41,823 nt of DNA from a bacterium (GTDB lineage Bacteria; CSSED10-310; JAJRTK01), in contig JAJRTK010000467.1 of assembly GCA_024278345.1 (NCBI GenBank), positions 1 to 41,823 of the forward strand, given 5' to 3'. The notes below the pieces were generated by a model. The model saw only the letters and a list, made by a program, of their open reading frames with translations. It did not search any database and had not been told where the DNA came from. This document shows positions 7,809-15,873 of this stretch, one piece after another. Every line of letters begins with the position of its first letter. Within the stretch, counting starts at the first letter, position 1. Both the position numbers and the translations under genes were made by a program.

Positions 7809-8759
7809 GTGAAGCTCCCCCAGGATTCTCCTTTGAAAGGATCGAATGAATCGAACGCCTCGACGGCGGCTTCACTCCCCCGGCCCACACCGGGGATCAT
7901 GGCTTGTCTGGAGCTATTCAAGTTTCGAGTCTGCCTCTTGGTGCTTTTGACAGCGAGCGCCGGATTTTATTTTGGCTCTGGGGGACAGCTCGATAAGTTG
8001 CTGCTCTTCCACACACTTTTGGGCACGGCCCTGGTGGCCGCCGCCGGAAGCACTTTCAATCAGATCATCGAACGCCGACTGGACGCCAAAATGGAACGAA
8101 CGGCTGGCCGGCCGCTCCCCACGGGCCGAGTACTGCCAAATGAGGCCGCTCTCATCGGAGCCTGCCTCGCGCTAACGGGCCTCGTTTACCTTGCCCTCGC
8201 CGCACACCCCTTGGCAAGTCTGGTGGCCGGGATCACGCTTTTCCTCTATTCGGCCGTTTACACTCCCCTCAAGCACCGCTCCCCCCTGGCTCTTCCCGTG
8301 GGGGCGATTCCCGGAGCTCTCCCCCCCATGATCGGATGGAGTGCCGCCCGCGGTGGACTGGATGGACCAGGCTGGGCTATATTTGGGATACTGTTTGCTT
8401 GGCAAATTCCTCATTTCCTCGCGATCGCTTGGCTCTACCGCGATGACTACGCAGAGGCCAACTTTCAAACTCTGCCCGCCCTGGACCCGGACGGCTTTCA
8501 AACTGGATTTCTGGCGACCATCTGGGCCCTCATCCTGATTCCGGTGAGCTGGCTTCCCTCGTTCTGGGGGAGTTTTACCGGTGGTTGGTACTTAGTGGGG
8601 GCAACGGTTCTTGGTCTTGTCTACCTGGCCGGTTCCCTGGCGCTGTGGCGCTCGCGTACCGACCGTAGAGCACGGCGGTTGTTCCACATTTCCCTTCTGT
8701 ATCTTCCCATCCTCGTGGCCCTGATGATGCTTGACGCACCCATTTCGCCAACTGGCTGA
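7809..8759 (+). CDS. ctaB: Protoheme IX farnesyltransferase (heme O synthase)
   Basis: 316 residues from GTG 7809; the first ~30 residues are poorly conserved, and ATG 7899 is a shorter alternative. It is a UbiA-superfamily membrane prenyltransferase that adds farnesyl to heme B. The first Asp-rich motif is clear (NQIIERRLDAKMERTAGRPL), as is the second conserved loop (WQIPHFLAIAWLYRDDY). About eight hydrophobic segments are seen. It lies directly downstream of ctaA and upstream of an ABC exporter within the oxidase assembly cluster. Confidence 0.93.
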   Translation: MKLPQDSPLKGSNESNASTAASLPRPTPGIMACLELFKFRVCLLVLLTASAGFYFGSGGQLDKLLLFHTLLGTALVAAAGSTFNQIIERRLDAKMERTAGRPLPTGRVLPNEAALIGACLALTGLVYLALAAHPLASLVAGITLFLYSAVYTPLKHRSPLALPVGAIPGALPPMIGWSAARGGLDGPGWAIFGILFAWQIPHFLAIAWLYRDDYAEANFQTLPALDPDGFQTGFLATIWALILIPVSWLPSFWGSFTGGWYLVGATVLGLVYLAGSLALWRSRTDRRARRLFHISLLYLPILVALMMLDAPISPTG

Positions 8760-8823
8760 TGCCGACGCCCGAACCCGCAGTCTTCACCCACCGATTCCCT
8801 CGCGGGTCACTCCACCCCTTTTG

Positions 8824-9879
8824 ATGAACCGAATGATGAACTCTACAAGCGATTCCGACCTTTCTTCCGCCACCCCACCTTCTCTTTCCAGCCGCCGTGA
8901 CTTCGAGTCCTGGGCCGGGCGAAACGGAAAGACCCTTCCGCTACCTCCTGGCCCGGCCATCAAGATATCGAACTTGCGTCACAGCTATGATGGGCGCGAA
9001 GTCCTGGGAGGCATCGATTTAACGATTCACCGGGGCGAGCTGTTTGGGCTTCTGGGTCCCAACGGCGGCGGAAAAACGACCCTCTTTCGCATCTTGTCCA
9101 CGCTGTTGCTTCCGTCATCGGGCAGCGCCTGCCTTGGAGGAGCCGATGTCACCTCGGACCCCCACCAGGTTCGGCGCCGGATCTGCGTCGTTTTCCAGTC
9201 TCCCAGCCTGGACAGGCGGCTGAGCCTGGAAGAGAACCTCCGCCATCAAGGGCATCTCTACGGTTTGAGAGGAAGAAACCTGGCGGAGCGGATTTCAGAG
9301 AACCTCCAACGGTTGGGGTTGGCGGGGCGAGAGAAAGAGAAGGCCGGAACCCTTTCGGGTGGTCAACAGCGCCGCGCCGAGATTGCAAAGGCGCTTCTTC
9401 ACAGACCGGAGATCCTGCTTCTGGACGAACCGACAACGGGCCTGGATCCCGGTGTGCGAATAGAAATCTGGGAATTGCTCTTGGAGCTCCAGCAGAGGGA
9501 AAAACTGACGATTTTTTTGAGCACCCACCTGCTAGAAGAGGCGGAGCGGTGCCAAAGGGTGGCCATTCTTCACAAGGGCCGCTTGGTGGCGCTAGGCTCT
9601 CCGGATCAGCTTCGAAGCGAAATCGGTGGCGACATCCTGTTGCTGAAGAGCTGCTCTCCCCGGCAGCTACAAAAGGAAATCCTGCAGCGTTACGGCCTGG
9701 AAGGGCAGCTCCACGACGGGCAACTCCGGCTGGAACACCCTCGCGGGGCAGAGTTCCTCAACACGCTTTTGTCAGAGCTTTCCGAAGAGCTCGAGGCAGT
9801 GACTTTGGGGAAGCCCACCCTGGAGGATCTCTTTTTGCACCACACGGGCCTGACCCTTGCCGAAGGAGATGAGGACTGA
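8824..9879 (+). CDS. ABC transporter ATP-binding protein (ABC-2 / DrrA-CcmA type)
   Basis: 351 residues from ATG 8824; the start is uncertain because no good ribosome-binding site is visible, and the frame stays open back into the end of ctaB. Motifs: Walker A GPNGGGKTT, Q-loop VVFQSPSLD, signature LSGGQQRR, Walker B ILLLDEPTTGLDP, H-loop LSTHLLEEA. An unusual Ser-rich, low-complexity N-terminal extension of about 45 residues precedes the nucleotide-binding domain. It pairs with the permease that begins 3 nt downstream. Placement between ctaB and SCO suggests export of something needed in oxidase assembly (a copper, heme or lipid-related substrate), but the substrate is not readable from sequence. 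Confidence 0.88.
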   Translation: MNRMMNSTSDSDLSSATPPSLSSRRDFESWAGRNGKTLPLPPGPAIKISNLRHSYDGREVLGGIDLTIHRGELFGLLGPNGGGKTTLFRILSTLLLPSSGSACLGGADVTSDPHQVRRRICVVFQSPSLDRRLSLEENLRHQGHLYGLRGRNLAERISENLQRLGLAGREKEKAGTLSGGQQRRAEIAKALLHRPEILLLDEPTTGLDPGVRIEIWELLLELQQREKLTIFLSTHLLEEAERCQRVAILHKGRLVALGSPDQLRSEIGGDILLLKSCSPRQLQKEILQRYGLEGQLHDGQLRLEHPRGAEFLNTLLSELSEELEAVTLGKPTLEDLFLHHTGLTLAEGDED

Positions 9880-9882
9880 ATC

Positions 9883-10716
9883 ATGGAGAGAGCAATGCCA
9901 TCCGCGTCTCGAAGTTTTGGGCCTGTTTTGCCAACGCTGACACTTTGGCATCGAGAGATCGTTCGTTTCTACCGCCAACCCGGCCGCGTTTTCGGTGCTA
10001 TCGGCCAACCGCTGATCTTCTGGGTCCTTTTCGGCGCGGGGCTCGGGGCGTCGTTTCGGCCGTCAGCGGCGGGGCAAGAACTGAGCTACATGGAGTATTT
10101 CTTCCCAGGCACATTGGCCTTGATTCTTCTGTTCACGGCGATTTTCGCGTCGATCTCCATTATCGAGGATCGGAACGAAGGCTTCCTCCAGGCCGTGCTT
10201 GTGGCTCCGGTGGGTCGGTCGGTCATTGTGCTGGGCAAGGTCCTGGGCGGTACTTCGTTAGCGGTTCTTCAGAGTTGTCTTTTTCTACTCCTGGGACCGC
10301 TCATCGGGATTTCCTTTTCCTTGACCTCCATTCTGGCGACCGTGGGCGTGCTGTGGCTGGTGGGCTTTGGCTTGACGGCTCTGGGTTTTGCCATTGCCTG
10401 GGGCACGGAGTCGGTCCAGGGATTCCACGCTTTCATGAGCGTGTTGCTCCTTCCCATGTGGCTCTTGTCGGGTGCGTTTTTCCCCGCTTCCGGCGTGCCT
10501 GCCTGGTTGGGTTTCGTCATGGCGGCCAATCCTTTGACCTATGGTGTGGAAGCGCTTCGGCAGGCCCTCTATATCAGCTCCGGCACTGCCTCGGGATTGG
10601 GGTTCAACTTGGCGATGACCCTCCTCTTTGACTGCGCTATCTTCGGATTGGCCACCTGGATGGCCACGCGGCGCGTCAAGGGCAAAACGGTCGTGGAAGC
10701 TAGGGAGAGAGATTGA
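9883..10716 (+). CDS. ABC-2 type permease
   Basis: 277 residues with six predicted membrane segments and the ABC-2 layout: a basic cytoplasmic start (LWHREIVRFYRQPGRVF), and a conserved loop IEDRNEGFLQAVLVAPVGR between the second and third segments. The last half has LLLPMWLLSGAFFPASGVP and MAANPLTYGVEALRQAL, typical of DrrB/NodJ-like exporters. GGAG/GAGG lies upstream of ATG 9883. It forms the transmembrane partner of the ATPase 3 nt upstream, and its stop TGA overlaps the ATG of the SCO gene by one nucleotide, so translational coupling is likely. Confidence 0.88.
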   Translation: MERAMPSASRSFGPVLPTLTLWHREIVRFYRQPGRVFGAIGQPLIFWVLFGAGLGASFRPSAAGQELSYMEYFFPGTLALILLFTAIFASISIIEDRNEGFLQAVLVAPVGRSVIVLGKVLGGTSLAVLQSCLFLLLGPLIGISFSLTSILATVGVLWLVGFGLTALGFAIAWGTESVQGFHAFMSVLLLPMWLLSGAFFPASGVPAWLGFVMAANPLTYGVEALRQALYISSGTASGLGFNLAMTLLFDCAIFGLATWMATRRVKGKTVVEARERD

Positions 10717-11345
10717 TGGGAACACAGTCGGCCCGAAAACCCGCGCGACATTGGCTACTTCCTGGGACGTTGGCCCTGCTCAGTTCCATCGCGGTGTTCC
10801 TCGCCGCGCCGAAATTCTTCGCGAAGCCAGCAGTATCGCCTTTGCCGATTCTTGGCAGCGTTCCGCCATTCGAGCTCACGGAAAGGAGCGGGCGCCAACT
10901 GGGGAAGGATGATTTACTGGGCACCATATGGGTGGCAGACTTCATCTTTACAAGCTGCGATGGGCCATGTCCGCTCATGACACGGCAGTTGGCCAAGCTC
11001 CAAAAAGAGATTCCCCACCAAGGGGTACGCCTCGTTTCCTTCAGTGTCGATCCAGAAACCGATACGCCTCAAGTCCTCGACGCTTATGCCGGTCAGTTCG
11101 GCGCGGACCCCGATCTCTGGTGGTTCTTCACCGGTGACAAAAAGAAGATCCACACACTGTCCCGAAACGGCTTTCTCCTGGCTGCCAAGGAAGCCAAAGG
11201 CGAACTCCCTGTCCTCCACAGCTCCAAGTTCGTACTCGTGGACAAGAATGGCCACATCCGCGCCTATTACAGCGGGATGGGCAATTCGGACCTGGAGCGT
11301 ATAAAAAAGGGAATCCGAAACCTCCTCCAAGAGGCGCAACCATGA
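10716..11345 (+). CDS. SCO1/SenC-family copper chaperone
   Basis: 209 residues with an N-terminal membrane anchor and a periplasmic thioredoxin-fold domain. The copper ligands are present: Cys81 and Cys85 (FTSCDGPCP) and His168 (LHSSKFVLVD), as is the SVDPETDTP loop. SCO proteins deliver copper to, or reduce the cysteines of, the CuA site of cytochrome oxidase subunit II. ATG 10716 shares its A with the stop of the permease gene; a TTG one codon earlier is also possible. Its stop overlaps the next ATG (ATGA), so the ABC-SCO-DUF420 genes form one translationally coupled unit. Confidence 0.93.
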   Translation: MGTQSARKPARHWLLPGTLALLSSIAVFLAAPKFFAKPAVSPLPILGSVPPFELTERSGRQLGKDDLLGTIWVADFIFTSCDGPCPLMTRQLAKLQKEIPHQGVRLVSFSVDPETDTPQVLDAYAGQFGADPDLWWFFTGDKKKIHTLSRNGFLLAAKEAKGELPVLHSSKFVLVDKNGHIRAYYSGMGNSDLERIKKGIRNLLQEAQP

Positions 11346-11758
11346 GCTGGATCTCCTTTCTACCGACTCTCAATGCCGCGCTCAATACCTGCTGCACGAT
11401 TCTGCTTGTCACGGGCTATATCCTGATCCGCAAAGGTCGCCGCCAGGCACATCGCAAAGTCATGTTGGGGGCTTTGGCGGTTTCGATGCTCTTCCTGACG
11501 AGCTATGTCATCTACCACGGAGCACGAGGCTCGACGCCATTCCCCGGCCAGGGTACCATCCGTTGGTTCTATTTCACCCTCTTACTGACTCACGTGATCC
11601 TGGCCGCCACCATCGTTCCCTTGGTGCTGATCACGGTGAGGCGAGCCCTCAAGGGCAAAACGGAAAGCCACCGGAAACTGGCGCGGTGGACTCTCCCCCT
11701 TTGGCTCTACGTTTCCGTGACAGGCGTGGTGATCTACGGAATGCTGTATCACCTGTAA
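11342..11758 (+). CDS. DUF420 / CtaM-like cytochrome oxidase assembly protein
   Basis: 138 residues with four predicted membrane helices. Hallmarks of DUF420 (CtaM/YozB) are present: LPTLNAALN near the start, HRKVM after helix 1, and YHGARGSTPF plus LLTHVILA in the middle. In Bacillus and Staphylococcus, CtaM is needed for maturation of heme A-containing oxidases. The start codon overlaps the SCO stop by four nucleotides. It is the last gene of the cluster: no oxidase subunit gene follows, and the next gene is sppA after a repeat-bearing spacer. Confidence 0.88.
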   Translation: MSWISFLPTLNAALNTCCTILLVTGYILIRKGRRQAHRKVMLGALAVSMLFLTSYVIYHGARGSTPFPGQGTIRWFYFTLLLTHVILAATIVPLVLITVRRALKGKTESHRKLARWTLPLWLYVSVTGVVIYGMLYHL

Positions 11759-11770
11759 GGCTTCTTTTTG

Positions 11771-11854
11771 CTTTGGGTTCCGCTCCCGTCGGCACGACCC
11801 GCGCCTGTGGCGCGAGTTCCCCCCGTCCGCCGCCGTCCGCCCTTCATCGCCGCC
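11771..11854 (+). repeat. Dispersed intergenic repeat, copy D (degenerate)
   Basis: This stretch begins CTTTGGGTTCCGCTCCC and is followed by GC-rich sequence ending in ATCGCCGCC. It aligns by eye with the start and end of the copies at 28052 and 35841, lacking a few bases near the start. It lies 12 nt after the stop of the DUF420 gene, in the 223-nt spacer before sppA. Copy assignment is weaker than for the other three. Confidence 0.4.
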
Positions 11855-11981
11855 TTACCAGGCCCTCTCCCCCATGTTGAAGTTGCCGGCGGATGCCAGA
11901 GCTTCAGGGGGACCGTTTGTCCTGTTGGATTGTGCGGAGTATCCTCTTTTCCCACGATCTCGATAGCTTTGGGAGACCTCC

Positions 11982-13742
11982 ATGGCCGAAAAAAAACGCC
12001 GCCGCTTCACGAGCTGCTGTTTGCTGACTCTTCTCTTTCCACTCCTTGCCTTCGGCGCTCTAGTGATTTTTGCCGTGGTCATGGGCAAGACGGCTCTTAC
12101 CGTCGAGGAAGGTACGATACTGGAGATCGAGTTTGCCGGCGCTCTGCCCGAGGGCCCCTCCGGAGGTTTGCTTCCAACCTTTTTCGTGAAGGGCAAGAGT
12201 TCGCTTTTCACCATCCGCCAGGCTCTGAGACAAGGAGCAACCGACCCAAAAATCGCGGGACTCCTTCTTGATATCGAGCATTTCGGTTCCGGAATGGCAG
12301 CAGTGGAGGAGATCCTCCATGAGGTGGCCCGTTTTCGGGACTCAGGGAAGCCGGTCCAGGCGTTTCTCCGAGGCGATCTTGTGGGCGAACGGGAATATCT
12401 GTTGGCCACGGCGGCGGACGATGTTTGGCTGGCGCCTGAATCAGCCCTGGCCGTGAACGGTTTCAATGCCGAGGTCACCTTTTGGAAAGGGACTTTGGAC
12501 AAACTGGGAATCGTCCCGCAAGTCTTCATGTTCAAAGACTACAAGAGCGCTGGCGAGCCCTATTCCCGATACGAAATGAGCGAGCCGTTTCGCGAATCGC
12601 TTCAGGCTCTTCTGGGCGACTTCATGAACAGTTTGGTAGCCACCATTGCCAAACGGCGTGGCCTGGACGAGACAGTCGTTCGTCTCCAGATCAACCGCGG
12701 TTTGATGAGTCCTTCCGAAGCACTTCAGGCCCGATGGATCGATGACTTGGGATACCGAGACCAAATTGAGCAGCGCCTCATGGAGGAGGCGGGCATCCCG
12801 GAAATCCGAACACTCTCTCCTACCAGCTACCTCAGCCGCTCAAAATCTCCGGTCCAGAATCGTATAAAGATCGCCCTCATCTTTGCCGAAGGCCCCATTG
12901 TTTCTAGTGCAAACGAGATGGAGATCAACCCAATGGCACCCGGTGCCCGCGTGATCCATGGCCCGGCCCTGGCCAAGTGGATTGAAGAAGCGACAATCGA
13001 TCCGGGGATCCGGGCGATCCTCCTGAGGATCAACAGCCCCGGTGGCGCCGTCGTAGGCTCGGATCTTGTTTATCGTGCTGTGCGAAGGGCCCGGGCCAGA
13101 GGAAAAAAAGTGGTGGTCAGCATGTCCGACGTGGCTGGAAGCGGAGGATACTGGATTGCCATGAATGCCGACAAGATCGTCTGCCATCCTAGCACCATCA
13201 CGGGGTCCATCGGAGTCGTTTTCACCAAGTTCGATATTTCTGGACTCTACAAGCTTATCGGTGCCAACATTTCTACGGTCCTGGTGGGCAAGAACGCCGA
13301 CATCCTGAGTTTCGCCGCTGAGCTCCAAGGAGAGAAGCGAGACCGGATCGTGAGTTGGATGGAGCAGGTTTACGAAAGCTTCAAGAAAAAGGTCGCTGAG
13401 GGCCGGAATCTGTCACTGGAAGAGGTGGAAAAAGTGGCCCAGGGACGCATCTGGAGCGGGCAAGACGCCCTGGAACTCAAATTGGTGGATGCCCTTGGCG
13501 GCCTCTCCAAGGCTGTGGAGCTCGTCAAGGAGGAAGCCGCGATCCCCAAGACCCAAGAGGTTGATCTCGTGCTTTTCCCCAAGCAAATGAGCTTCTTTGA
13601 GCGCCTTGCCCGGGGAGACCTTTCCCTGGCCCACGCCGCAGCAAGCCTTGAGGGCCGCAGGAGCCTCCCGGATTTGCGGGAGCTTCACAAAGCAGCCCAA
13701 CCACGGATAGAGATCCTCTCCCCCACATTGGAGCTTCATTGA
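11982..13742 (+). CDS. sppA: Signal peptide peptidase SppA, long (67K-type) form
   Basis: 586 residues with one N-terminal membrane segment (CLLTLLFPLLAFGALVIFAV) and two tandem crotonase-like S49 domains, the layout of the long proteobacterial enzyme. It is an envelope protease that degrades cleaved signal peptides. The Ser/Lys dyad is visible: Lys188 in the N-domain (FKDYKSAGEPYSRYEMS) and Ser387 in the C-domain (DVAGSGGYWIAMNADKI). ATG 11982 follows GGGAG. It stands alone on the plus strand; the next gene is convergent. Confidence 0.93.
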   Translation: MAEKKRRRFTSCCLLTLLFPLLAFGALVIFAVVMGKTALTVEEGTILEIEFAGALPEGPSGGLLPTFFVKGKSSLFTIRQALRQGATDPKIAGLLLDIEHFGSGMAAVEEILHEVARFRDSGKPVQAFLRGDLVGEREYLLATAADDVWLAPESALAVNGFNAEVTFWKGTLDKLGIVPQVFMFKDYKSAGEPYSRYEMSEPFRESLQALLGDFMNSLVATIAKRRGLDETVVRLQINRGLMSPSEALQARWIDDLGYRDQIEQRLMEEAGIPEIRTLSPTSYLSRSKSPVQNRIKIALIFAEGPIVSSANEMEINPMAPGARVIHGPALAKWIEEATIDPGIRAILLRINSPGGAVVGSDLVYRAVRRARARGKKVVVSMSDVAGSGGYWIAMNADKIVCHPSTITGSIGVVFTKFDISGLYKLIGANISTVLVGKNADILSFAAELQGEKRDRIVSWMEQVYESFKKKVAEGRNLSLEEVEKVAQGRIWSGQDALELKLVDALGGLSKAVELVKEEAAIPKTQEVDLVLFPKQMSFFERLARGDLSLAHAAASLEGRRSLPDLRELHKAAQPRIEILSPTLELH

Positions 13743-13805
13743 GGGCACCGGCCACCCCCCAAAAAATGCGGTTCCGCGCGCAGCGAGATGCCGAGCATAA
13801 GCGAG

Positions 13806-13828
13806 GCCCACCTTACAAGAAGGTGGGC
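13806..13828. terminator. Hairpin between convergent sppA and matrixin-like genes
   Basis: A 9-bp perfect inverted repeat (GCCCACCTT, 13806-13814; AAGGTGGGC, 13820-13828) with a 5-nt loop lies 63 nt after the sppA stop and 23 nt after the end of the convergent gene. There is no strong T-run, so it may be a weak or factor-assisted terminator. Confidence 0.5.
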
Positions 13829-13851
13829 GTGGAACTCGTTGCTTTTCATTG

Positions 13852-15282
13852 TCAAAGGAAGAAATGCGATTTGTCCGAATAGTGCTCTTCAGGAGCTTCG
13901 TGAGGTTGAACGCTTCCTCGGATCCGTGCCAAGGCGAAGGTGACGAGGGTGAGGAGTAGCAGGAGTCCCAAACTCCGGGTCAGTGGAGTGGCCGGTGGTG
14001 TGATGGTCCCACATCCACCTCCGTCGCCGGTGTCTGGATCGGGTGTGGGCGTGGGCGGTACAGGCAAGGCTGGCTGGAAATCGGTCCGGTGATTGAAGGT
14101 GATGTCAGAATCCGCGATCTCGCCGCTGCTAATAAACCAGGCGAACGAGGTCACGGCCAGTGCTCCGCCTGTGAAAACCGCGTTGTCATCGGAATTGTCC
14201 GCGTCGGATACGCGAAAAACGTTCACGTTGTCGTCCACCGACGCCACGTCGATCTCCGTGTCGCCCCGGTAATCCCCGGAAAATGAGCTTCCGTTGATCC
14301 TGTTCCAGACCCCAAGGCCTCGTTGGAGAAGCTGGACCTGTTCAGCGGAAAAATCAGATGTGCGAATTTTGTAGGCTACAGGGATGGAAGCCCAATGGAC
14401 ACGAGGTTCACAAGCGGCGGAAGAACAGGTGAGCTCCGGTGACCCGCTGGCGCAGAAATAGGCAAACAGGTTTTCGTTGACTGATCCGGTGGGGAGCGGC
14501 AGGAAAAGGCCGCCATAGAGGGCTCGCATTCCCAGGCGATCGGCTTGTTCGAGGTCCCGCGGCCTGGTGCTGCCCGGTCCGATGACCCCGTACATCGTCT
14601 TTTCCTGGTTGTTCGAACCGATGCACTCGATATAGGCACCGCCGCCCTCTTCCGCGTTGTTGTAAAGATCCCCGAGAGGTCCCGCGAAGTGCCCCTGCTC
14701 GTGAACGGCGATGGAAAGGAAATCAAATGGGTTCTGTGACCTTTTCAGGCGGGCTGATGGGGACCCTTCGCGTTGTTCTGGCGGGGCGACCCGCTGGAAG
14801 AAGGAAAGGGCTGAGTCTCCAGCCTTGGGATGGGTCGCTTCATGGAGGCGCACTTTTCCTTCAGCGCCCCCTAGGACGAGGAAACGGTCATCTCCGAACG
14901 GAGATTTTCGCAGTGCTGCCAGTACGCGTTCTCCAAGAAAAAAACGGGGTTGATGGCTTACCCAGACCGCCAGATCTTCTTCTTCCAGGCGTCCGCCGGG
15001 AACCAGAATCTCTATGGGGGTCTGCCAAGGACCCTTGAGAGTCTCCCCCAACTGGAGAGTCACTGCCGTATAGACGGAGCCGGAAGGGAGCCGCCGGAAG
15101 ACGAGAGATTCGGTGACGGTTCCTACGACGACGAGCTCTGCCTGCTCAATGAGATCCGGGATGGAATGCCGTCTACCCATGGCGACGCTAGATTCCAGCC
15201 ACAAGAATGAGCAGGAGACAATGGCCGCGTACAAGGCGGAACGCCAGCCGGAACGTCTGAAAGAATGCCATGGTCTGGACAT
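13852..15282 (-). CDS. Matrixin-like metalloprotease with permuted lobes and C-terminal sorting anchor
   Basis: 476 residues. A signal segment (about 14-35) is followed by a beta-rich domain (about 40-150, HSIPDLIEQAELVVVGTV). Then comes the zinc lobe of a metzincin: HEQGHFAGPLGD (His194, Glu195, His198; Asp205 one position later than the usual third ligand), the Met-turn KTMYG (Met230) and the closing helix LEQADRLGMRALYG. The substrate lobe that normally precedes the zinc lobe comes afterwards: PVAYKIRTSDFSAEQV (about 301-316), FSGDYRGDTEIDV, and GEIADSDITFN (387-397). The C-terminus is GGGC, a hydrophobic helix and basic residues, like a CTERM-type sorting signal. ATG 15282 has AGGAGA upstream. 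Probably secreted and surface-retained; activity is uncertain because of the unusual third ligand and lobe order. Confidence 0.75.
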   Translation of the reverse strand: MSRPWHSFRRSGWRSALYAAIVSCSFLWLESSVAMGRRHSIPDLIEQAELVVVGTVTESLVFRRLPSGSVYTAVTLQLGETLKGPWQTPIEILVPGGRLEEEDLAVWVSHQPRFFLGERVLAALRKSPFGDDRFLVLGGAEGKVRLHEATHPKAGDSALSFFQRVAPPEQREGSPSARLKRSQNPFDFLSIAVHEQGHFAGPLGDLYNNAEEGGGAYIECIGSNNQEKTMYGVIGPGSTRPRDLEQADRLGMRALYGGLFLPLPTGSVNENLFAYFCASGSPELTCSSAACEPRVHWASIPVAYKIRTSDFSAEQVQLLQRGLGVWNRINGSSFSGDYRGDTEIDVASVDDNVNVFRVSDADNSDDNAVFTGGALAVTSFAWFISSGEIADSDITFNHRTDFQPALPVPPTPTPDPDTGDGGGCGTITPPATPLTRSLGLLLLLTLVTFALARIRGSVQPHEAPEEHYSDKSHFFL

Positions 15283-15287
15283 GAGGT

Positions 15288-15590
15288 CTATCTCCTGTTC
15301 CGAATCCGCTTGATCTTGAGTTCGCGCTCCGATTCAATTCGCCGGCGATCCTCCAAGAAATTTTGCTGAAGTTTCTCCTTTTGTACCACCACTTGATGAG
15401 GCGGGAGTTGGGCTAGCTTGGCCAATTCGGATTGGTGAAGAATCTCGATTTCGGCGAGCCGGGCTACGGCTTTGTTTTGTGCTTCGGCGATCTCTTGCTT
15501 TTGTTCATGGGATAATGGCGTCCGAGCTTCCTTGTTCTGCTCAACCCGCTCCAAGGCCAATTCCAGGGCCGTCTTGAGCTTGCCGCTCAT
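15288..15590 (-). CDS. Small coiled-coil protein of unknown function
   Basis: 100 residues, almost entirely charged alpha-helix (LKTALELALERVEQNKEART, SELAKLAQLPPHQVVVQKEK, RIESERELKIKRIRNRR). There is no signal peptide or membrane segment, so it is cytosolic. ATG 15590 is preceded by AAGGAGT at a good distance. Its stop is only 5 nt from the start of the matrixin-like gene, so the two form an operon. I do not recognise a family; no function is suggested beyond a possible coiled-coil interaction. Confidence 0.7.
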   Translation of the reverse strand: MSGKLKTALELALERVEQNKEARTPLSHEQKQEIAEAQNKAVARLAEIEILHQSELAKLAQLPPHQVVVQKEKLQQNFLEDRRRIESERELKIKRIRNRR

Positions 15591-15621
15591 ATTTTTGGAC
15601 TCCTTGTGAGGGAATTTGTTG

Positions 15622-15644
15622 GAGTGCTGAATGGCATTCCACTC
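15622..15644. repeat. Dyad between divergent promoters (possible operator)
   Basis: Inverted repeat GAGTG-ct-GAATG-g-CATTC-CACTC: two 5-bp half-sites on each side with a two-base bulge on the left. It overlaps the -35 position of the infC promoter candidate and lies about 32 nt upstream of the start codon of the coiled-coil gene on the other strand. Such a site could bind a dimeric regulator or simply form a hairpin. Confidence 0.4.
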
Positions 15645-15660
15645 TAACAGGGGTTATAAT
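15632..15660 (+). promoter_or_regulatory. Candidate sigma-70 promoter for infC
   Basis: A perfect -10 hexamer TATAAT (15655-15660) is preceded at 17 nt by TGGCAT (15632-15637), a weak -35. The leader to the infC start at 15874 would be about 205 nt, long enough for translational control, which is common for infC. Confidence 0.55.
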
Positions 15661-15873
15661 GACATCGGTTTCGATTGTGATCGAGTCCTGTGCAGTGGAA
15701 AAAGACTTCTCAGGTTGGTTCGTGGGAAGAGTGGTCTTGGGCTGTCACGGTCGAGCTGCCGTTACGAAAGCCAAGGAACCAGGCAGCAGTCTGGCTCCGG
15801 AACTAAAATCGAGAACTCGGTCCCCGCCCATGGGCTGGTGAAAATGGGTGTCTCGACAGATATAGGAGGGTCA

